Notes under the pieces: model-generated
Databases searched by the model: none
Told to the model about the DNA's origin: nothing
Seen by the model: only the letters and a program-made list of their open reading frames with translations
Shown: one piece after another, positions 1-9,806 of the stretch
Layout of the letters: each line of letters opens with the position of its first letter
Numbering within the stretch: position 1 is the stretch's first letter
Made by a program: the position numbers and the translations under genes
From: an uncultured Verrucomicrobiota bacterium
Lineage (GTDB): Bacteria; Verrucomicrobiota; Verrucomicrobiia; Limisphaerales; UBA9464
Reading direction: 5' to 3'
Assembly (NCBI GenBank): GCA_903896505.1
Contig: CAITXU010000244.1
Coordinates: 1-61,460, forward strand
DNA: 61,460 nucleotides

Positions 1-433
1 GCCGATGCCAGCGGTTGAACCACTGGGTGAACCGTTGCTTGAGCAACTTGATGTAGGCACTCACATCCCACATCTGCGCATACAACCCATTCCGCCACTC
101 CTGCCGTTGTTCCTCCGGCCAGATCGTCATCAGCTTCCGCTGACTTTCCGCTGCATCCTCCCCATGCACCAGGGCATGGAGTCGTAACAGCTCCTCATCC
201 CCGGGAAGAACCTCCGGACGCTGAGATACCTCCACCAGGATATGGAAGTGATTGGACATGATGCAGTAGGTGAGCACCCGGACTCCACAGAACCCGGCAT
301 ACGCCTGCATCCAATGGACAAACTGCTCCTTCTCATTGGAACCAAAGGCCATCCGCCGCTCCACCACCCGCGAAATGCAATGGTAGTACGCCGCTCCCAC
401 ACACGAATCCAACTTCAAGCGAGCCTGTCGCAT
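1..433 (-). CDS. REP-associated tyrosine transposase (Y1/RAYT), 3' part beyond window edge
   Basis: This is an open frame read on the minus strand from the ATG at 433 to the window edge, giving the first 144 codons. It contains the HuH motif of Y1 transposases (SNHFHILVEV), preceded by YYHCISRVV and EKEQFVHWM, all hallmarks of the IS200-like RAYT family. RAYTs cut and rejoin single-stranded DNA at REP-like palindromes. By eye it is about 60% identical to the complete RAYT at 17433-18443. The catalytic Tyr region lies outside the window. The motif ACCTGTCCCTTTGT sits 42 nt upstream of the start, exactly as in the second RAYT. Whether the gene is intact cannot be told. Confidence 0.9.
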   Translation of the reverse strand, partial: MRQARLKLDSCVGAAYYHCISRVVERRMAFGSNEKEQFVHWMQAYAGFCGVRVLTYCIMSNHFHILVEVSQRPEVLPGDEELLRLHALVHGEDAAESQRKLMTIWPEEQRQEWRNGLYAQMWDVSAYIKLLKQRFTQWFNRWHR

Positions 434-475
434 GGAAGGAAAGTACCCGAGAGGCAGAATCATGTCAAATAGATG

Positions 476-489
476 ACCTGTCCCTTTGT
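476..489 (+). repeat. RAYT-linked motif copy 1 (ACCTGTCCCTTTGT)
   Basis: This is an exact copy of the 14-bp motif. In the orientation of the minus-strand RAYT it reads ACAAAGGGACAGGT and ends 42 nt before its ATG. Four related copies occur at 13381-13401, 13463-13482, 17377-17396 and 21378-21391. Confidence 0.75.
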
Positions 490-525
490 AGTGAATCAAC
501 CATCGGCTGAGCGAACCTCGGGAGG

Positions 526-1536
526 TTATTTTGATTTGAGGAGTTCCTCAGCGATTTGGACGGCGTTCAGCGCTGCGCCCTTGAGCAATTGATCGCCAGC
601 TACCCAGAAGCTAAGGCCATTGTCTAATGCGCAGTCCAGGCGCAAGCGACCGGCGGCACAGTTGTCCTTGCCGGAGACTTCCAGGGGAAGGGGGTAGTGG
701 GACCGGGCCGGATCATCCACGATATCCAGGCCGGGCGAGGCTGCCCAGGCTGCCCGGGCAGCTTCAATAGAGACCGGACGTTCAAATTCCGCACTCACTG
801 CCACCGAATGCGCCCTGTATACAGGCACCCGAACGCACGTCACTGAAGCTTTAAAGTCAGGGTGATGCATGATTTTGCGTCCCTCATTCTGCATCTTCAT
901 TTCTTCCTTGGTATAACCGCTGGGGAGGAAGGAATCGACCTGTGGCAGGACGTTGAAGGCGATTTGGTGGGGGTAAACCTCGCGTGTCACTGGTTCACCC
1001 GACGCCAATTGCCGGACTTGAAGTTCCAGTTCCTCGATCGCCTTTGCACCGGTTCCGGAGACCGCCTGATAGCTGGATGCCACCACCCGGGTCACGCCGA
1101 ACGCCCGGTGCAGGGGGTAAAGAGCCATCAAAGTAATGGCTGTCGTGCAATTCGGGTTGGCAATAATCCCCTGATGCCGATGAACGTCCTCGGCGTTAAT
1201 CTCAGGCACCACCAAGGGGACCTGAGGGTCCATCCGGTAGTAGGATGAATTATCGACCACCACGCAACCCGCCTTCACAGCCGCCGGGGCAAAGTCACGT
1301 GAAATGGAGCCACCTGCGCTGAATAGGGCCAGATCGATCCCTGCAAAGGAATCGACCGTCAGTTCTTTTACCGTGAACTCCTCATCCCGGAATTTCAGCT
1401 TTTTTCCCACCGAACGGGCAGAGGCGAGCAAGGTCAGTTTTCCGACCGGAAATTGACGCTGTTCCAATGTTCGAATCATTTCGATGCCGACAGCACCAGT
1501 GGCACCGACGACCGCCACATGCGGGATTCTATTCAT
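526..1536 (-). CDS. asd: Aspartate-semialdehyde dehydrogenase
   Basis: This enzyme reduces aspartyl phosphate to aspartate semialdehyde with NADPH, feeding the lysine/DAP, threonine and methionine branches. The 336-aa product starts MNRIPHVAVVGATGAVG, the NADP-binding Rossmann motif. It carries the active-site Cys in NPNCTTA and the later VYRAHSVAV segment with the conserved His. The frame is open for 66 more codons upstream, but that stretch has no family similarity and would run into the divergent gene at 1668, so the ATG at 1536 is preferred. Length and motifs fit bacterial Asd. It is divergent from the amidohydrolase gene, with a 131-bp shared upstream region. Confidence 0.95.
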   Translation of the reverse strand: MNRIPHVAVVGATGAVGIEMIRTLEQRQFPVGKLTLLASARSVGKKLKFRDEEFTVKELTVDSFAGIDLALFSAGGSISRDFAPAAVKAGCVVVDNSSYYRMDPQVPLVVPEINAEDVHRHQGIIANPNCTTAITLMALYPLHRAFGVTRVVASSYQAVSGTGAKAIEELELQVRQLASGEPVTREVYPHQIAFNVLPQVDSFLPSGYTKEEMKMQNEGRKIMHHPDFKASVTCVRVPVYRAHSVAVSAEFERPVSIEAARAAWAASPGLDIVDDPARSHYPLPLEVSGKDNCAAGRLRLDCALDNGLSFWVAGDQLLKGAALNAVQIAEELLKSK

Positions 1537-1667
1537 AAATGGGAGGGGGAGCTTATGCCTCGGAGGCGCTCTGTCGAGGGCAAGTTGGCTTTGGAGAGGG
1601 ACCCAATCATCCTGATTTGAACATTCGGTGGTCGCCAGAGGTTCTATGCCTCCGTTAGTCTTAGGTC

Positions 1668-4616
1668 GTGATTGGTCGATTACCGCATCGCTTCGCATGG
1701 ACAACCCTGTTGGTCTGCGCAGCTTCCGTGGCACCGGCTTTGTCCGGGGCTGATTTATTGCCTCCGGGATTTCATCCGCACCCTCCGTCGGTTCACGTGT
1801 TGGTTGGTGCCAAGGTGTGGCTGAATGCCGACTCGATTGTCACCAATGCCACGCTTGTCATCCGGGACGGACTCATAGTCTCCGTCGGTACCGATACAGC
1901 TGTGCCTCCGGAAGCCCGCGTCTGGGATTGCCACGACCAGGTGATTTATCCCGGCTTCATTGATGCCCATGTCATTGCCGGGAGCGCCCGTCCGCCCCTT
2001 GCAGAGAGGGGCCACCCGGGTTCGTCCGACAACCATGCCCTGACTGCTGCCGGTGGCCCCTATTATGGGATCGCCACTGCGGACCGCCCGACGGGCACTT
2101 CGATCCTTGGAGACCGCCTGCCCTCGGTCACCCCGGAGCGGCACCTTGCCGATGCCTATGTTCCTCCCGTTAAGTCGATTGAGGAACTCAGGGACCAAGG
2201 GTTTACCGCGGCCAATTTTTCTCCTTCGAGCGGCATTTTTCGTGGCTGGTCCGCCCTGTATCAGTTGAATGCAAAGTCCGCAACGGAAGGTCTATTTCGT
2301 GCGGATACCACCGCGGAATTGGCGTTGGAAACCCAAGCCGACTCGGCTTACCCCGGCTCCCTGATGGGTGTTATTGCCGTGGTCCGGCAGACGGTGCTTG
2401 ATGCCCGCTACCAGTTGGAGACGGGGAATTCCGCGACCGTGCTTCCCGGTCCGGGGCATCGTTGGGCCACATCGGCCGCTGCCATGGCCCCGTTCCTCAC
2501 CAATGCCGCGCCGGTCGTGGTGGAGGCGGGATCGGTCCTCATGGAAGACCGGCTGGGTCAACTGGCGGACGAGTTGGGGGTGTCGCTTCATTTTGTCGCC
2601 AGCGGCGCCGAATGGCGCCGACCTGACTTGATATCCCGGTTGGTCGGACGTGGCACTTCTTGGATTGTTCCGATTGATTTCCCTTCGGTCCCTAAGTTCC
2701 CCTCCGACCTCGAGTGGGAACAGGTCGGGCTCGACCGCCTGCGGTCCTGGGATTGGGCACCCGAAAATCCAGCCGTTTTACGCCAACTGAATGCCCGCGT
2801 GTCCCTGACCACTTACGGATTGTCCGACCTCAAAGAATTCCGTCCGAACCTTCGGGCGGCACTTGATCGCGGATTTTCCGAACGGGACGCGGTGGCCGCC
2901 CTGACCAGCGAACCAGCACGGTTGTGCGGCGTCAGCGACCAGCTCGGCACCATTGCCCCTGGAAAAATTGCCAACCTGACCCTGACTTCGGCGGCAGGGT
3001 ATTTTGAACCGGATGCAAAACTGCTCGGCGTCTGGATTCAGGGCGAGCCGTTCCTTCAACCTTCAGCATCGGCTTCCAATAAAGTGGCGAATCTTCCCGG
3101 AACTACGTCCGATGGGGGTAAGGAGGCGGCCAGCCCTTCGAAAGCAACCGACGAAAAGAAACCCGATAGGAAAAAAGAGCTGCGCGAACTTGCCACCCGG
3201 CGAGTGGCTCAACCTCCGCGGCGGCAGGTTTCAGCCCAGGACCGTCCGGAGAGTGTTTTACTTAAGTCGGTCACCTTGTGGACCTGCGGGCCCGGTGGGA
3301 TTCTGACCAATGCGAGTCTGCTGGTCTCCGGGGGAAAAATCATTGCTGTGGGTTCGTCCAATACGGTCATCGCACCCGTCGGAACTCTCGAACTGGACCT
3401 TCCCGGATTGCACGTCACGCCTGGTCTGATCGACTGCCATAGCCACTCGATGATCCTGGGAGGTGTCAACGAGCAGACCCTACCGTCGACCGCCATGTGC
3501 CGGATTGGTGATGTAGTGAATTCCGAGGCCTCGACGATTCACGAACAGTTAGCTGGAGGGTTGACTGTCGCCAACCTGTTGCACGGTTCGGCCAATCCGA
3601 TTGGGGGCCAAAATTGCGTGATCAAACTCCGCGAGGGTGCCGCTCCAGACGACCTCAAACTGGCCGGAGCCCCCGGTGGAATTAAATTCGCCCTGGGCGA
3701 GAACGTAAAACAGTCCAATTGGGGAGAACATCATACCACCCGCTTTCCTCAGTCCCGGCTGGGTGTCCCAGTTTTTTACGCCAATCGCTTTACCGCTGCC
3801 CGTCAGTACTTGGAGGAATGGAAAGCCTTTGCCCACTCAGGCGGTCGCAAACCGCATCGCGACCTTGAACTCGAGGCCCTGGCTGAGATTCTCGAGGGTA
3901 AGCGCTGGATTCATTGTCACAGCTATCGGCAGGATGAAATTCTCGCCTTTCTCAGGACAATGGAATCCTTCGGAATTCGAGTCGGCACCCTGCAACATAT
4001 TCTCGAAGGCTATAAAGTGGCCGATGAGATTGCCCGGCACGGAGCCGGTGCCAGTGCGTTTGCCGATTGGTGGGCGTACAAGTACGAGGTCATCGACGCC
4101 ATACCATACGCCGGGAGTCTGATGCGGGACCGTGGCGTCCTGGTGAGTTTCAATTCCGACTCCAGCGACCTTGCCCGGCGCCTCAATCTCGAAGCCGCCA
4201 AGGCCGTTCATTACGGCGGGGTGCCGACGGAGGAAGCCCTTAAGTTTGTGACTCTCAATCCGGCACGCCAGCTTCGCATCGACCGATGGGTCGGCTCCTT
4301 GGAACCCGGCAAGGACGCCGATTTTGTCGTCTGGAGCGGCGGTCCCCTCGATGTCACCTCGGTATGCCTTCAAACATGGGTCGACGGGATTCGCTATTTT
4401 GACCGAAGTCAGGAGGCCGAACGGGTCAAGGCCCTGACGGATGAACGAACGGCCCTTATCGCCAAAGCCCGCAAACTGTCGGGTGAGGATGCCGGGGGGC
4501 CTGGCGGAAAACCAGCGACCCCCGCCGGAGAGGAACGATTCTTTCGAACCTCCCTGGAATCTTCCCATGCCCACCAAGTGGTTGATTGCCTCGATGTCGA
4601 CCGGGCTACCAATTAA
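1668..4616 (+). CDS. Secreted tandem-domain amidohydrolase
   Basis: This 982-aa protein starts at a GTG and has a signal peptide (hydrophobic stretch ending ALSGA near residue 28). Two metal-dependent amidohydrolase-like domains are joined by a Lys/Glu-rich linker near residues 465-525. In the N-terminal copy the metal-binding HxH is reduced to His101-Val-Ile. The C-terminal copy keeps LIDCHSHS (His591, His593), IHCHSY, GTLQHI and NSDSSD, so it should be catalytic. GxLEPGKxADFVVW near the end is the usual closing beta-sandwich motif. The substrate is unknown; imidazolonepropionase or Xaa-Pro dipeptidase relatives (COG1228) are closest by appearance. The 436-aa gene 15 bp downstream resembles the inactive half and is probably co-transcribed. 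Confidence 0.85.
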   Translation: MIGRLPHRFAWTTLLVCAASVAPALSGADLLPPGFHPHPPSVHVLVGAKVWLNADSIVTNATLVIRDGLIVSVGTDTAVPPEARVWDCHDQVIYPGFIDAHVIAGSARPPLAERGHPGSSDNHALTAAGGPYYGIATADRPTGTSILGDRLPSVTPERHLADAYVPPVKSIEELRDQGFTAANFSPSSGIFRGWSALYQLNAKSATEGLFRADTTAELALETQADSAYPGSLMGVIAVVRQTVLDARYQLETGNSATVLPGPGHRWATSAAAMAPFLTNAAPVVVEAGSVLMEDRLGQLADELGVSLHFVASGAEWRRPDLISRLVGRGTSWIVPIDFPSVPKFPSDLEWEQVGLDRLRSWDWAPENPAVLRQLNARVSLTTYGLSDLKEFRPNLRAALDRGFSERDAVAALTSEPARLCGVSDQLGTIAPGKIANLTLTSAAGYFEPDAKLLGVWIQGEPFLQPSASASNKVANLPGTTSDGGKEAASPSKATDEKKPDRKKELRELATRRVAQPPRRQVSAQDRPESVLLKSVTLWTCGPGGILTNASLLVSGGKIIAVGSSNTVIAPVGTLELDLPGLHVTPGLIDCHSHSMILGGVNEQTLPSTAMCRIGDVVNSEASTIHEQLAGGLTVANLLHGSANPIGGQNCVIKLREGAAPDDLKLAGAPGGIKFALGENVKQSNWGEHHTTRFPQSRLGVPVFYANRFTAARQYLEEWKAFAHSGGRKPHRDLELEALAEILEGKRWIHCHSYRQDEILAFLRTMESFGIRVGTLQHILEGYKVADEIARHGAGASAFADWWAYKYEVIDAIPYAGSLMRDRGVLVSFNSDSSDLARRLNLEAAKAVHYGGVPTEEALKFVTLNPARQLRIDRWVGSLEPGKDADFVVWSGGPLDVTSVCLQTWVDGIRYFDRSQEAERVKALTDERTALIAKARKLSGEDAGGPGGKPATPAGEERFFRTSLESSHAHQVVDCLDVDRATN

Positions 4617-4631
4617 ACCGATCCCTTACTT

Positions 4632-5942
4632 GTGAAGCCTATTTCGTTAATCCGTTTGCTCTCTGTCGCCGCCGTCTCGCTTGGGGTCCAATTCGCCGGG
4701 AACGCTGAGAATACGGACTTCGCCTGGGTCGGGGCCGTGATTCATCCTGTCTCCGGTCCAATTGTGAGCAATGCCACCTTGGTGGCTCGCGCGGATGGGC
4801 GCATTGCCTCGATCAATTCCCAAGGCCCGCCTGCGGGGACCGCGACCGTCGACCTTTCAGGGCTGCATCTCTATCCCGGCTTGATTGCTTCGGCCACTAC
4901 GTTGGGCCTCATCGAAATTGATTCGGTACGCGCCACGGTGGATACCACCGAAGTGGGTGAGTTCCTCCCGGAAGCCCAGGCTTGGCAGGCGGTAAATCCC
5001 GATTCCGAAGTCATCCCGGTCACCCGGGCCAATGGAATCACGCATGCCGAGGTGGTCCCCGCCGGGGCTTCCGTTGCGGGACATTCTTCCGTCATCTGCC
5101 TCGCAGGGTGGACCACCGAACAAATGGTCCGGCAGCGGCTCGCCGCACTCCACGTGTTTTGGCCATCGTTTGGATTGGATTTGGCCCCCAAATCAGTTCG
5201 GGGAGATGGATGGAAGTCTATCGAGGACCAGGTCAAGGAACGGACCAAGAGTCTCCGGGAGCTGGATAATTACTTTGACGAAGCCGAAGCCTATGTCCGG
5301 CTCTCGCAGGTTCGTGGAAATGAACCTGGATTTCAGCAGACACCCGCATGGGAGGCCATGCGCCCTGTCCTTCAAGGTGCGGTGCCCGTGCTGGTTCATG
5401 CCGATGATGCGGCGCAGATTCGCAGTGCCGCAGAATGGTTGGTCCGTCGCAAATTTAGGGGGGCCATTGTTGGAGGGCTCGATGCCGCCCGTTGTGCGGA
5501 ACTCCTCGCCACCAATCACATCCCTGTGATCTACACTCGCGAATTTGCCCTGCCGCCCCGTGACTCGGATCCCTATGACGTGCAGTATGCGACACCGTCA
5601 CGCCTCCAAAAGTCGGGGGTTACGGTGATATTTGGGGATGGACAGGGCTCTGCCTCCTTTGTCCGCAATCTCCCTTATTCGGCCGGACAGGCGGTGGCCT
5701 TTGGGTTGTCTGCTGAGGAAGCCCTCAAGGGGTTAACCCTTTACCCGGCTACGCTGTTTGGGCTGCAAGCCAGTCTCGGAACCCTCGAACCCGGCAAGCA
5801 GGCCGACTTGGTGGCGACAGACGGGGACATCCTTGACCCCAAGACCAGTGTGAAGCGGATGTGGATCGCCGGACGGGAGGTGGACCTCTCCTCCCGTCAC
5901 ACCCGGCTTTACGACCGTTACCGCCAACGACCGAAACCGTGA
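4632..5942 (+). CDS. Secreted amidohydrolase-like protein lacking the HxH metal site
   Basis: This 436-aa product starts at a GTG and has a signal peptide (LIRLLSVAAVSLGVQFAGNA). The overall amidohydrolase layout is present: beta-sandwich start VGAVIHPVSGPIVSNATL, LYPGLI turn, and closing GTLEPGKQADLVATDG. The residues that should form the HxH motif are Ala86-Ser87-Ala88, so the usual binuclear metal site is absent. It lies 15 bp after the tandem-domain amidohydrolase and is likely in the same operon. It may be a non-catalytic partner of that enzyme, as active/inactive amidohydrolase pairs occur in other phyla. The role is inferred only from position and architecture. Confidence 0.8.
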   Translation: MKPISLIRLLSVAAVSLGVQFAGNAENTDFAWVGAVIHPVSGPIVSNATLVARADGRIASINSQGPPAGTATVDLSGLHLYPGLIASATTLGLIEIDSVRATVDTTEVGEFLPEAQAWQAVNPDSEVIPVTRANGITHAEVVPAGASVAGHSSVICLAGWTTEQMVRQRLAALHVFWPSFGLDLAPKSVRGDGWKSIEDQVKERTKSLRELDNYFDEAEAYVRLSQVRGNEPGFQQTPAWEAMRPVLQGAVPVLVHADDAAQIRSAAEWLVRRKFRGAIVGGLDAARCAELLATNHIPVIYTREFALPPRDSDPYDVQYATPSRLQKSGVTVIFGDGQGSASFVRNLPYSAGQAVAFGLSAEEALKGLTLYPATLFGLQASLGTLEPGKQADLVATDGDILDPKTSVKRMWIAGREVDLSSRHTRLYDRYRQRPKP

Positions 5943-5957
5943 CCCGCACATTGCGGG
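5943..5957. terminator. Hairpin between convergent genes
   Basis: CCCGC-ACATT-GCGGG forms a compact stem, extended by flanking GACCC/GGGTC, between the stop of the amidohydrolase-like gene and the stop of clpB. There is no clear T-tract on either strand, so termination is only a guess from position. Confidence 0.35.
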
Positions 5958-5972
5958 AATGGGTCATCTGGA

Positions 5973-8576
5973 TTAGATCCGGACCAATTCCAATTCGTCA
6001 GACTTTCCCGCACGCGCTTCCACCTGGTCGCCTGGGCCGAAATCGCCGGACATCATCAGCCTGGCCAGAGGATTCAGGAGCAGGTCCTGAATGGCCCGTT
6101 TGAGCGGGCGTGCACCGAATTGCGGATCGTAGCCTTCCTTCGACAGCAGTTGGACTGCTCCCGGTGTGACCGTGAGGGTGATCCCCTGCAGTTGCACACG
6201 CGCCGCAACCTTGGCCAATTGGCGCTCCACAATCTGGGCCAATTCGGCTTCTCCCAAACTGTCGAACAAGATGGTCTCGTCGATACGATTCAGGAATTCA
6301 GGGCGAAAATGGTGCTTCAATTCGGTCAGCACCTTTCCCTCCATCGAATGCCGGGAGGTGGGATCGGTTTTCCCATCCAGAAAATATTCCTGTATAATAT
6401 GAGACCCCAGATTGGATGTCATGATTATCAAAGTATTCTTAAAATCGACTGTTCGTCCCTGGCCATCGGTCAATCGTCCGTCATCAAGGACTTGAAGCAA
6501 AATGTTGAAGACGTCGGGATGTGCCTTTTCGATCTCGTCCAGCAGTACCACTGAATAGGGGCGCCGGCGCACCGCTTCACTCAACTGACCTCCCTCCTCA
6601 TACCCGACATATCCGGGAGGCGCACCGATCAGCCGCGAGACGGCGTGCTTTTCCATGTACTCGGACATGTCGATCCGGATGGTGGCATTTTCGTCGTCAA
6701 AGAGGAACTCGGCCAAGGCGCGCGCCAACTCCGTTTTTCCAACCCCGGTCGGTCCAAGAAAAATAAACGATCCCGTGGGTCGATTCGGGTCTTGGAGGCC
6801 TGACCGCGCCCGTCGGACCGCATTGGACACGGCGCGAATGGCCTGCAGTTGTCCGGCGACCCGGCCCGACAGTCGGCTTTCCATCTGGACCAATCGTTCG
6901 CGGTCTCCCTCGAGCATCTTTGTCACCGGAATTCCAGTCCAGGAGGCCACCACCCGGGCAACGTCTTCTTCGGTCACCTCCTGGGAAAGCAACCGCTGTC
7001 CGGCCGGAATCGAGCGCAGAGCCTTTTCAGCTCCGGCCAACTGCCGCTGCAACTCGGGAAGCCGCCCGTATTGGATTTCTGAAGCCCGGGCCAGTTCGCC
7101 CCTTCGCTGGGCTTGCTCCAATTCCGTTTTGGCCAATTCCACCTGAGCGTTGACTACGCTGACCGCATCCAACGCGGCCTTCTCATTTTGCCACTGGGCG
7201 TTCAACTGTTTCTGTCGTTCGCGCAAGTCCGCGAGCTCGGCCTCTATCTTTTTCGTCCGAACCTTGGAGGCCTCGTCCCGTTCTTTTGCCAACGCCGTTC
7301 GTTCGATTTCAAGCTGGAGGATTTGTCGGTCCAGCTGGTCTATTGAGGTTGGCTTGGAATCCAACTCCATCTTGAGGCGCGATGCCGCTTCATCCATTAA
7401 GTCCACTGCTTTGTCGGGAAGAAAACGGTCGGTAATGTAACGATGAGACAGCGTCGCGGCTGCCACCAAGGCACCGTCCTGAATCCGTACGGCGTGATGA
7501 GTTTCATACCGCTCCTTCAAGCCTCGCAGGATGGCGATGGTGTTCTCGACGCTGGGCTCACCCACCTGCACCGGTTGGAAACGCCGCTCCAACGCGGGGT
7601 CCTTTTCGATGTGCTTGCGATATTCGTCCAGCGTGGTGGCTCCAATACACCGCAGCTCTCCGCGGGCCAGCTGGGGTTTGAGCAAATTGGCCGCATCGGC
7701 TGCCCCTTCCGCCTGTCCGGCACCGACGATGGTGTGCAATTCGTCGATGAAGAGAACGATCCGACCCTCGCTGCTCGTGACTTCTTTCAGAAACGCCTTG
7801 AGCCGGTCTTCAAATTCGCCTCGATATTTGGCCCCGGCGACCATCGCGCCCAGGTCGACGGCGATCACTCGCTTGTTTTTAAGCGATTCCGGGACATCGC
7901 CGTCCACGATCCGGCGGGCCAAGCCTTCAACAATTGCCGTCTTGCCCACCCCCGGTTCACCAATCAAAACGGGATTGTTCTTTGTCCGACGGGTCAAGAC
8001 CTGCATCACCCGACGGATTTCGTCATTGCGTCCAATCACCGGATCGATTTTCCCTTCCCGCGCCAGCGCAGTTAAATCGCGACCATACTTTTCCAGGGCC
8101 TGAAATTTATCTTCGGGGTTGGCATCCACCACCCGCTGGTTGCCTCGAAGCTCCGAGAGCGCTTTTAAAACCGCATCCCGTTGAACGCCATGCCGGGAAA
8201 ATAGTTTTTTCAGGGAGGCCCCGCCCTTTTCCAGGAGTGCCAGCAGAAGATGCTCGGTCGAGACATACTCGTCCTTGAGCTTTTTGGCCTCCTGAGGTGC
8301 CTGTTGAAGCGCATTCTGGAGGTCGGTTGTGGGATACGTGGTTCCTCCGCCAACTACTTTTGCCCGGCGCGCCAGCTCGGTATCCAACTCGGAGGCAATC
8401 GCAGGCGCTGCAACTCCGAGTTTCTGGAATAGGGGTCCAATCAGCCCATCCGATTGGCGAAGTAAAGCCACGAGCAGGTGCTCTCCATCCAATTGCTGGT
8501 GACCCCGCTCTTCGGCGAGTTGTTGCGCTGCTGCCAGTGCCTCCTGGGCTTTTAAGGTCAGTTTTTCAAGACTCAT
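5973..8576 (-). CDS. clpB: ClpB disaggregase (Hsp100, AAA+)
   Basis: This is a cytoplasmic hexameric ATPase that, with DnaK, pulls proteins out of aggregates. The 867-aa product starts [18 protein letters not shown], matching the ClpB N-domain, with [15 protein letters not shown] and [10 protein letters not shown] repeats. NBD1 has Walker A GEPGVGKT (about residue 205) and Walker [10 protein letters not shown] long coiled-coil M domain follows (about 400-530). NBD2 has GPTGVGKT and [14 protein letters not shown], with sensor TSNLGS. The frame is open 13 codons further upstream, but homology and an AGGGAG just before the ATG favour 8576. It is a single-gene unit, convergent with the amidohydrolase genes. 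Confidence 0.97.
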   Translation of the reverse strand: MSLEKLTLKAQEALAAAQQLAEERGHQQLDGEHLLVALLRQSDGLIGPLFQKLGVAAPAIASELDTELARRAKVVGGGTTYPTTDLQNALQQAPQEAKKLKDEYVSTEHLLLALLEKGGASLKKLFSRHGVQRDAVLKALSELRGNQRVVDANPEDKFQALEKYGRDLTALAREGKIDPVIGRNDEIRRVMQVLTRRTKNNPVLIGEPGVGKTAIVEGLARRIVDGDVPESLKNKRVIAVDLGAMVAGAKYRGEFEDRLKAFLKEVTSSEGRIVLFIDELHTIVGAGQAEGAADAANLLKPQLARGELRCIGATTLDEYRKHIEKDPALERRFQPVQVGEPSVENTIAILRGLKERYETHHAVRIQDGALVAAATLSHRYITDRFLPDKAVDLMDEAASRLKMELDSKPTSIDQLDRQILQLEIERTALAKERDEASKVRTKKIEAELADLRERQKQLNAQWQNEKAALDAVSVVNAQVELAKTELEQAQRRGELARASEIQYGRLPELQRQLAGAEKALRSIPAGQRLLSQEVTEEDVARVVASWTGIPVTKMLEGDRERLVQMESRLSGRVAGQLQAIRAVSNAVRRARSGLQDPNRPTGSFIFLGPTGVGKTELARALAEFLFDDENATIRIDMSEYMEKHAVSRLIGAPPGYVGYEEGGQLSEAVRRRPYSVVLLDEIEKAHPDVFNILLQVLDDGRLTDGQGRTVDFKNTLIIMTSNLGSHIIQEYFLDGKTDPTSRHSMEGKVLTELKHHFRPEFLNRIDETILFDSLGEAELAQIVERQLAKVAARVQLQGITLTVTPGAVQLLSKEGYDPQFGARPLKRAIQDLLLNPLARLMMSGDFGPGDQVEARAGKSDELELVRI

Positions 8577-8661
8577 ACTCCCTTCGACCTGCATCCGGGA
8601 TGCCGACCGATCCATCGGAAAATCAGACCACTTTTCTGACTATTTTCACCGTCGACGGGAT

Positions 8662-8691
8662 TTAAATGCGCCACATTGACGCAGTTCAAAG
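8662..8691 (-). promoter_or_regulatory. Possible heat-shock-type promoter of clpB
   Basis: Upstream of clpB the minus strand reads CTTTGAA, about 13 nt, then GCGCATTTA. This loosely resembles the sigma-32 pattern (CTTGAAA, 13-14 nt, CCCATNT). The match is imperfect and rests on eye comparison alone. Confidence 0.25.
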
Positions 8692-8741
8692 CCGTTCGAG
8701 GGACAATTCGTCCCTATCGGACGTGAATGAACCCAAGAGGA

Positions 8742-9470
8742 CTATTTCAGGTCTTCCCCGCCCAATCCTCCGATGGTCCAGTCCAGGTTGTACGTCAACG
8801 TCTTTCCGTCGTTGAAGGGGGCATTGAGCTTTGGATACAGGGCAAATTCCGAGTGGCTGTCGACAAAGAGGAGTGCCATTCCCCGAGGGCCGTGTCCCGA
8901 ACTGGCGGTACCGCCGCGAACGTCATTCCACTTTCCCTTGGCACTGGCGAAGCACGGTGAGATGGCCTTCTTGGAGGGTGATTTCACTTCCGAAAATCGC
9001 CTTTGTTTCAGGGCGGCACCATCGTCGGTGTGGTAAAACTGATTGTAGTAGTAGTAGGAGCAGGGAAAGAGCAGTTCGTTGGTCTTGATCGGGTAATTGT
9101 TGGCGATGGTCCATTCCAGATTGAAGCCTCGTCCCGCATCCGCCGGACAAAGATAGAACGCCCGGGCGTTGGTGCTGATGTACGGGTTCAACAACTTGAG
9201 GAGGTCAACAAATCCCATTTGTGGCCAGTCGCGACCCGAGTATGGAAAAATGTCGCGGTTGTCGGGGAGGTAGAGGGCGTAGGTGATCCCGATTTGGCGC
9301 AGATTCGAAATACAGCGGGCAGTATGCGCCTTTCCCTTGGCCCGGCTTAGGGCAGGTAGCAGCATTCCCGCAAGAATGGCGATAATGGCCACCACCACCA
9401 GCAACTCGATCAGGGTGAACCCAGCTCGCCGCCACCGCCTGGCCGCCCGACAAACGGTTCGTTGAATCAT
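8742..9470 (-). CDS. Pseudopilin-like protein with prepilin N-methylation signal
   Basis: This 242-aa protein begins with basic residues followed by [20 protein letters not shown], a textbook class III prepilin signal (cleavage after Gly, Glu at +5, then a hydrophobic helix). Next comes [25 protein letters not shown], the arrangement seen in the large PVC-group family of xDxG/DUF1559-like pseudopilins. The tail has [17 protein letters not shown], resembling the C-terminal H-x9-DG motif. These proteins are very numerous in Verrucomicrobiota and Planctomycetes. The assembly machinery (type II secretion or type IV pilus) is not encoded nearby. The stop lies 165 bp upstream of clpB on the same strand. 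Confidence 0.88.
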   Translation of the reverse strand: MIQRTVCRAARRWRRAGFTLIELLVVVAIIAILAGMLLPALSRAKGKAHTARCISNLRQIGITYALYLPDNRDIFPYSGRDWPQMGFVDLLKLLNPYISTNARAFYLCPADAGRGFNLEWTIANNYPIKTNELLFPCSYYYYNQFYHTDDGAALKQRRFSEVKSPSKKAISPCFASAKGKWNDVRGGTASSGHGPRGMALLFVDSHSEFALYPKLNAPFNDGKTLTYNLDWTIGGLGGEDLK

Positions 9471-9806
9471 GATGTAACCAGTAGGCGGCGAATTAAAACG
9501 GGAGTCAACCTAGCTTTCCGGTCGCTATTCGTGACCGGGTAACACCCCTGTCGCTGGTGGGCGGCACTATCCGCCGATTTCGTCTTTCATACGGGAGGTG
9601 AACAATTTGTTCCGCTCCAACTCCCAGTCCATCAGCTTATTGCAATCCCATTTGGTTTCCGACGATAAATTCGTCTTGAAATCATGGGAATATCTTCTTA
9701 CTGATCTTTACAGATTCACGAAAAGCAGATAGGCAGACCCGATGGTCGGATGGGGGGGTGCCGTTTGATGTCTCGGGTGGGGCCTTGGGCAGAAACCAGG
9801 ACGCCA
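9471..9806. other. Intergenic region between divergent genes, no feature recognised
   Basis: This is about 335 bp between the pseudopilin start and the large secreted protein start. A short GGCGG/CCGCC hairpin lies near 9561-9575. No convincing promoter or RNA was seen. An AGGA a few bases before the ATG at 9807 could be its ribosome binding site. Confidence 0.5.

Noticed and set aside
3837-4577. 246-codon minus-strand frame opposite the tandem amidohydrolase
   Set aside because: It is antisense to a well-supported gene, has no recognisable domain, and its composition is that of a GC-rich shadow.
7443-8075. 210-codon plus-strand frame opposite clpB
   Set aside because: Pure antisense shadow of the ClpB N-terminal and NBD1 region.
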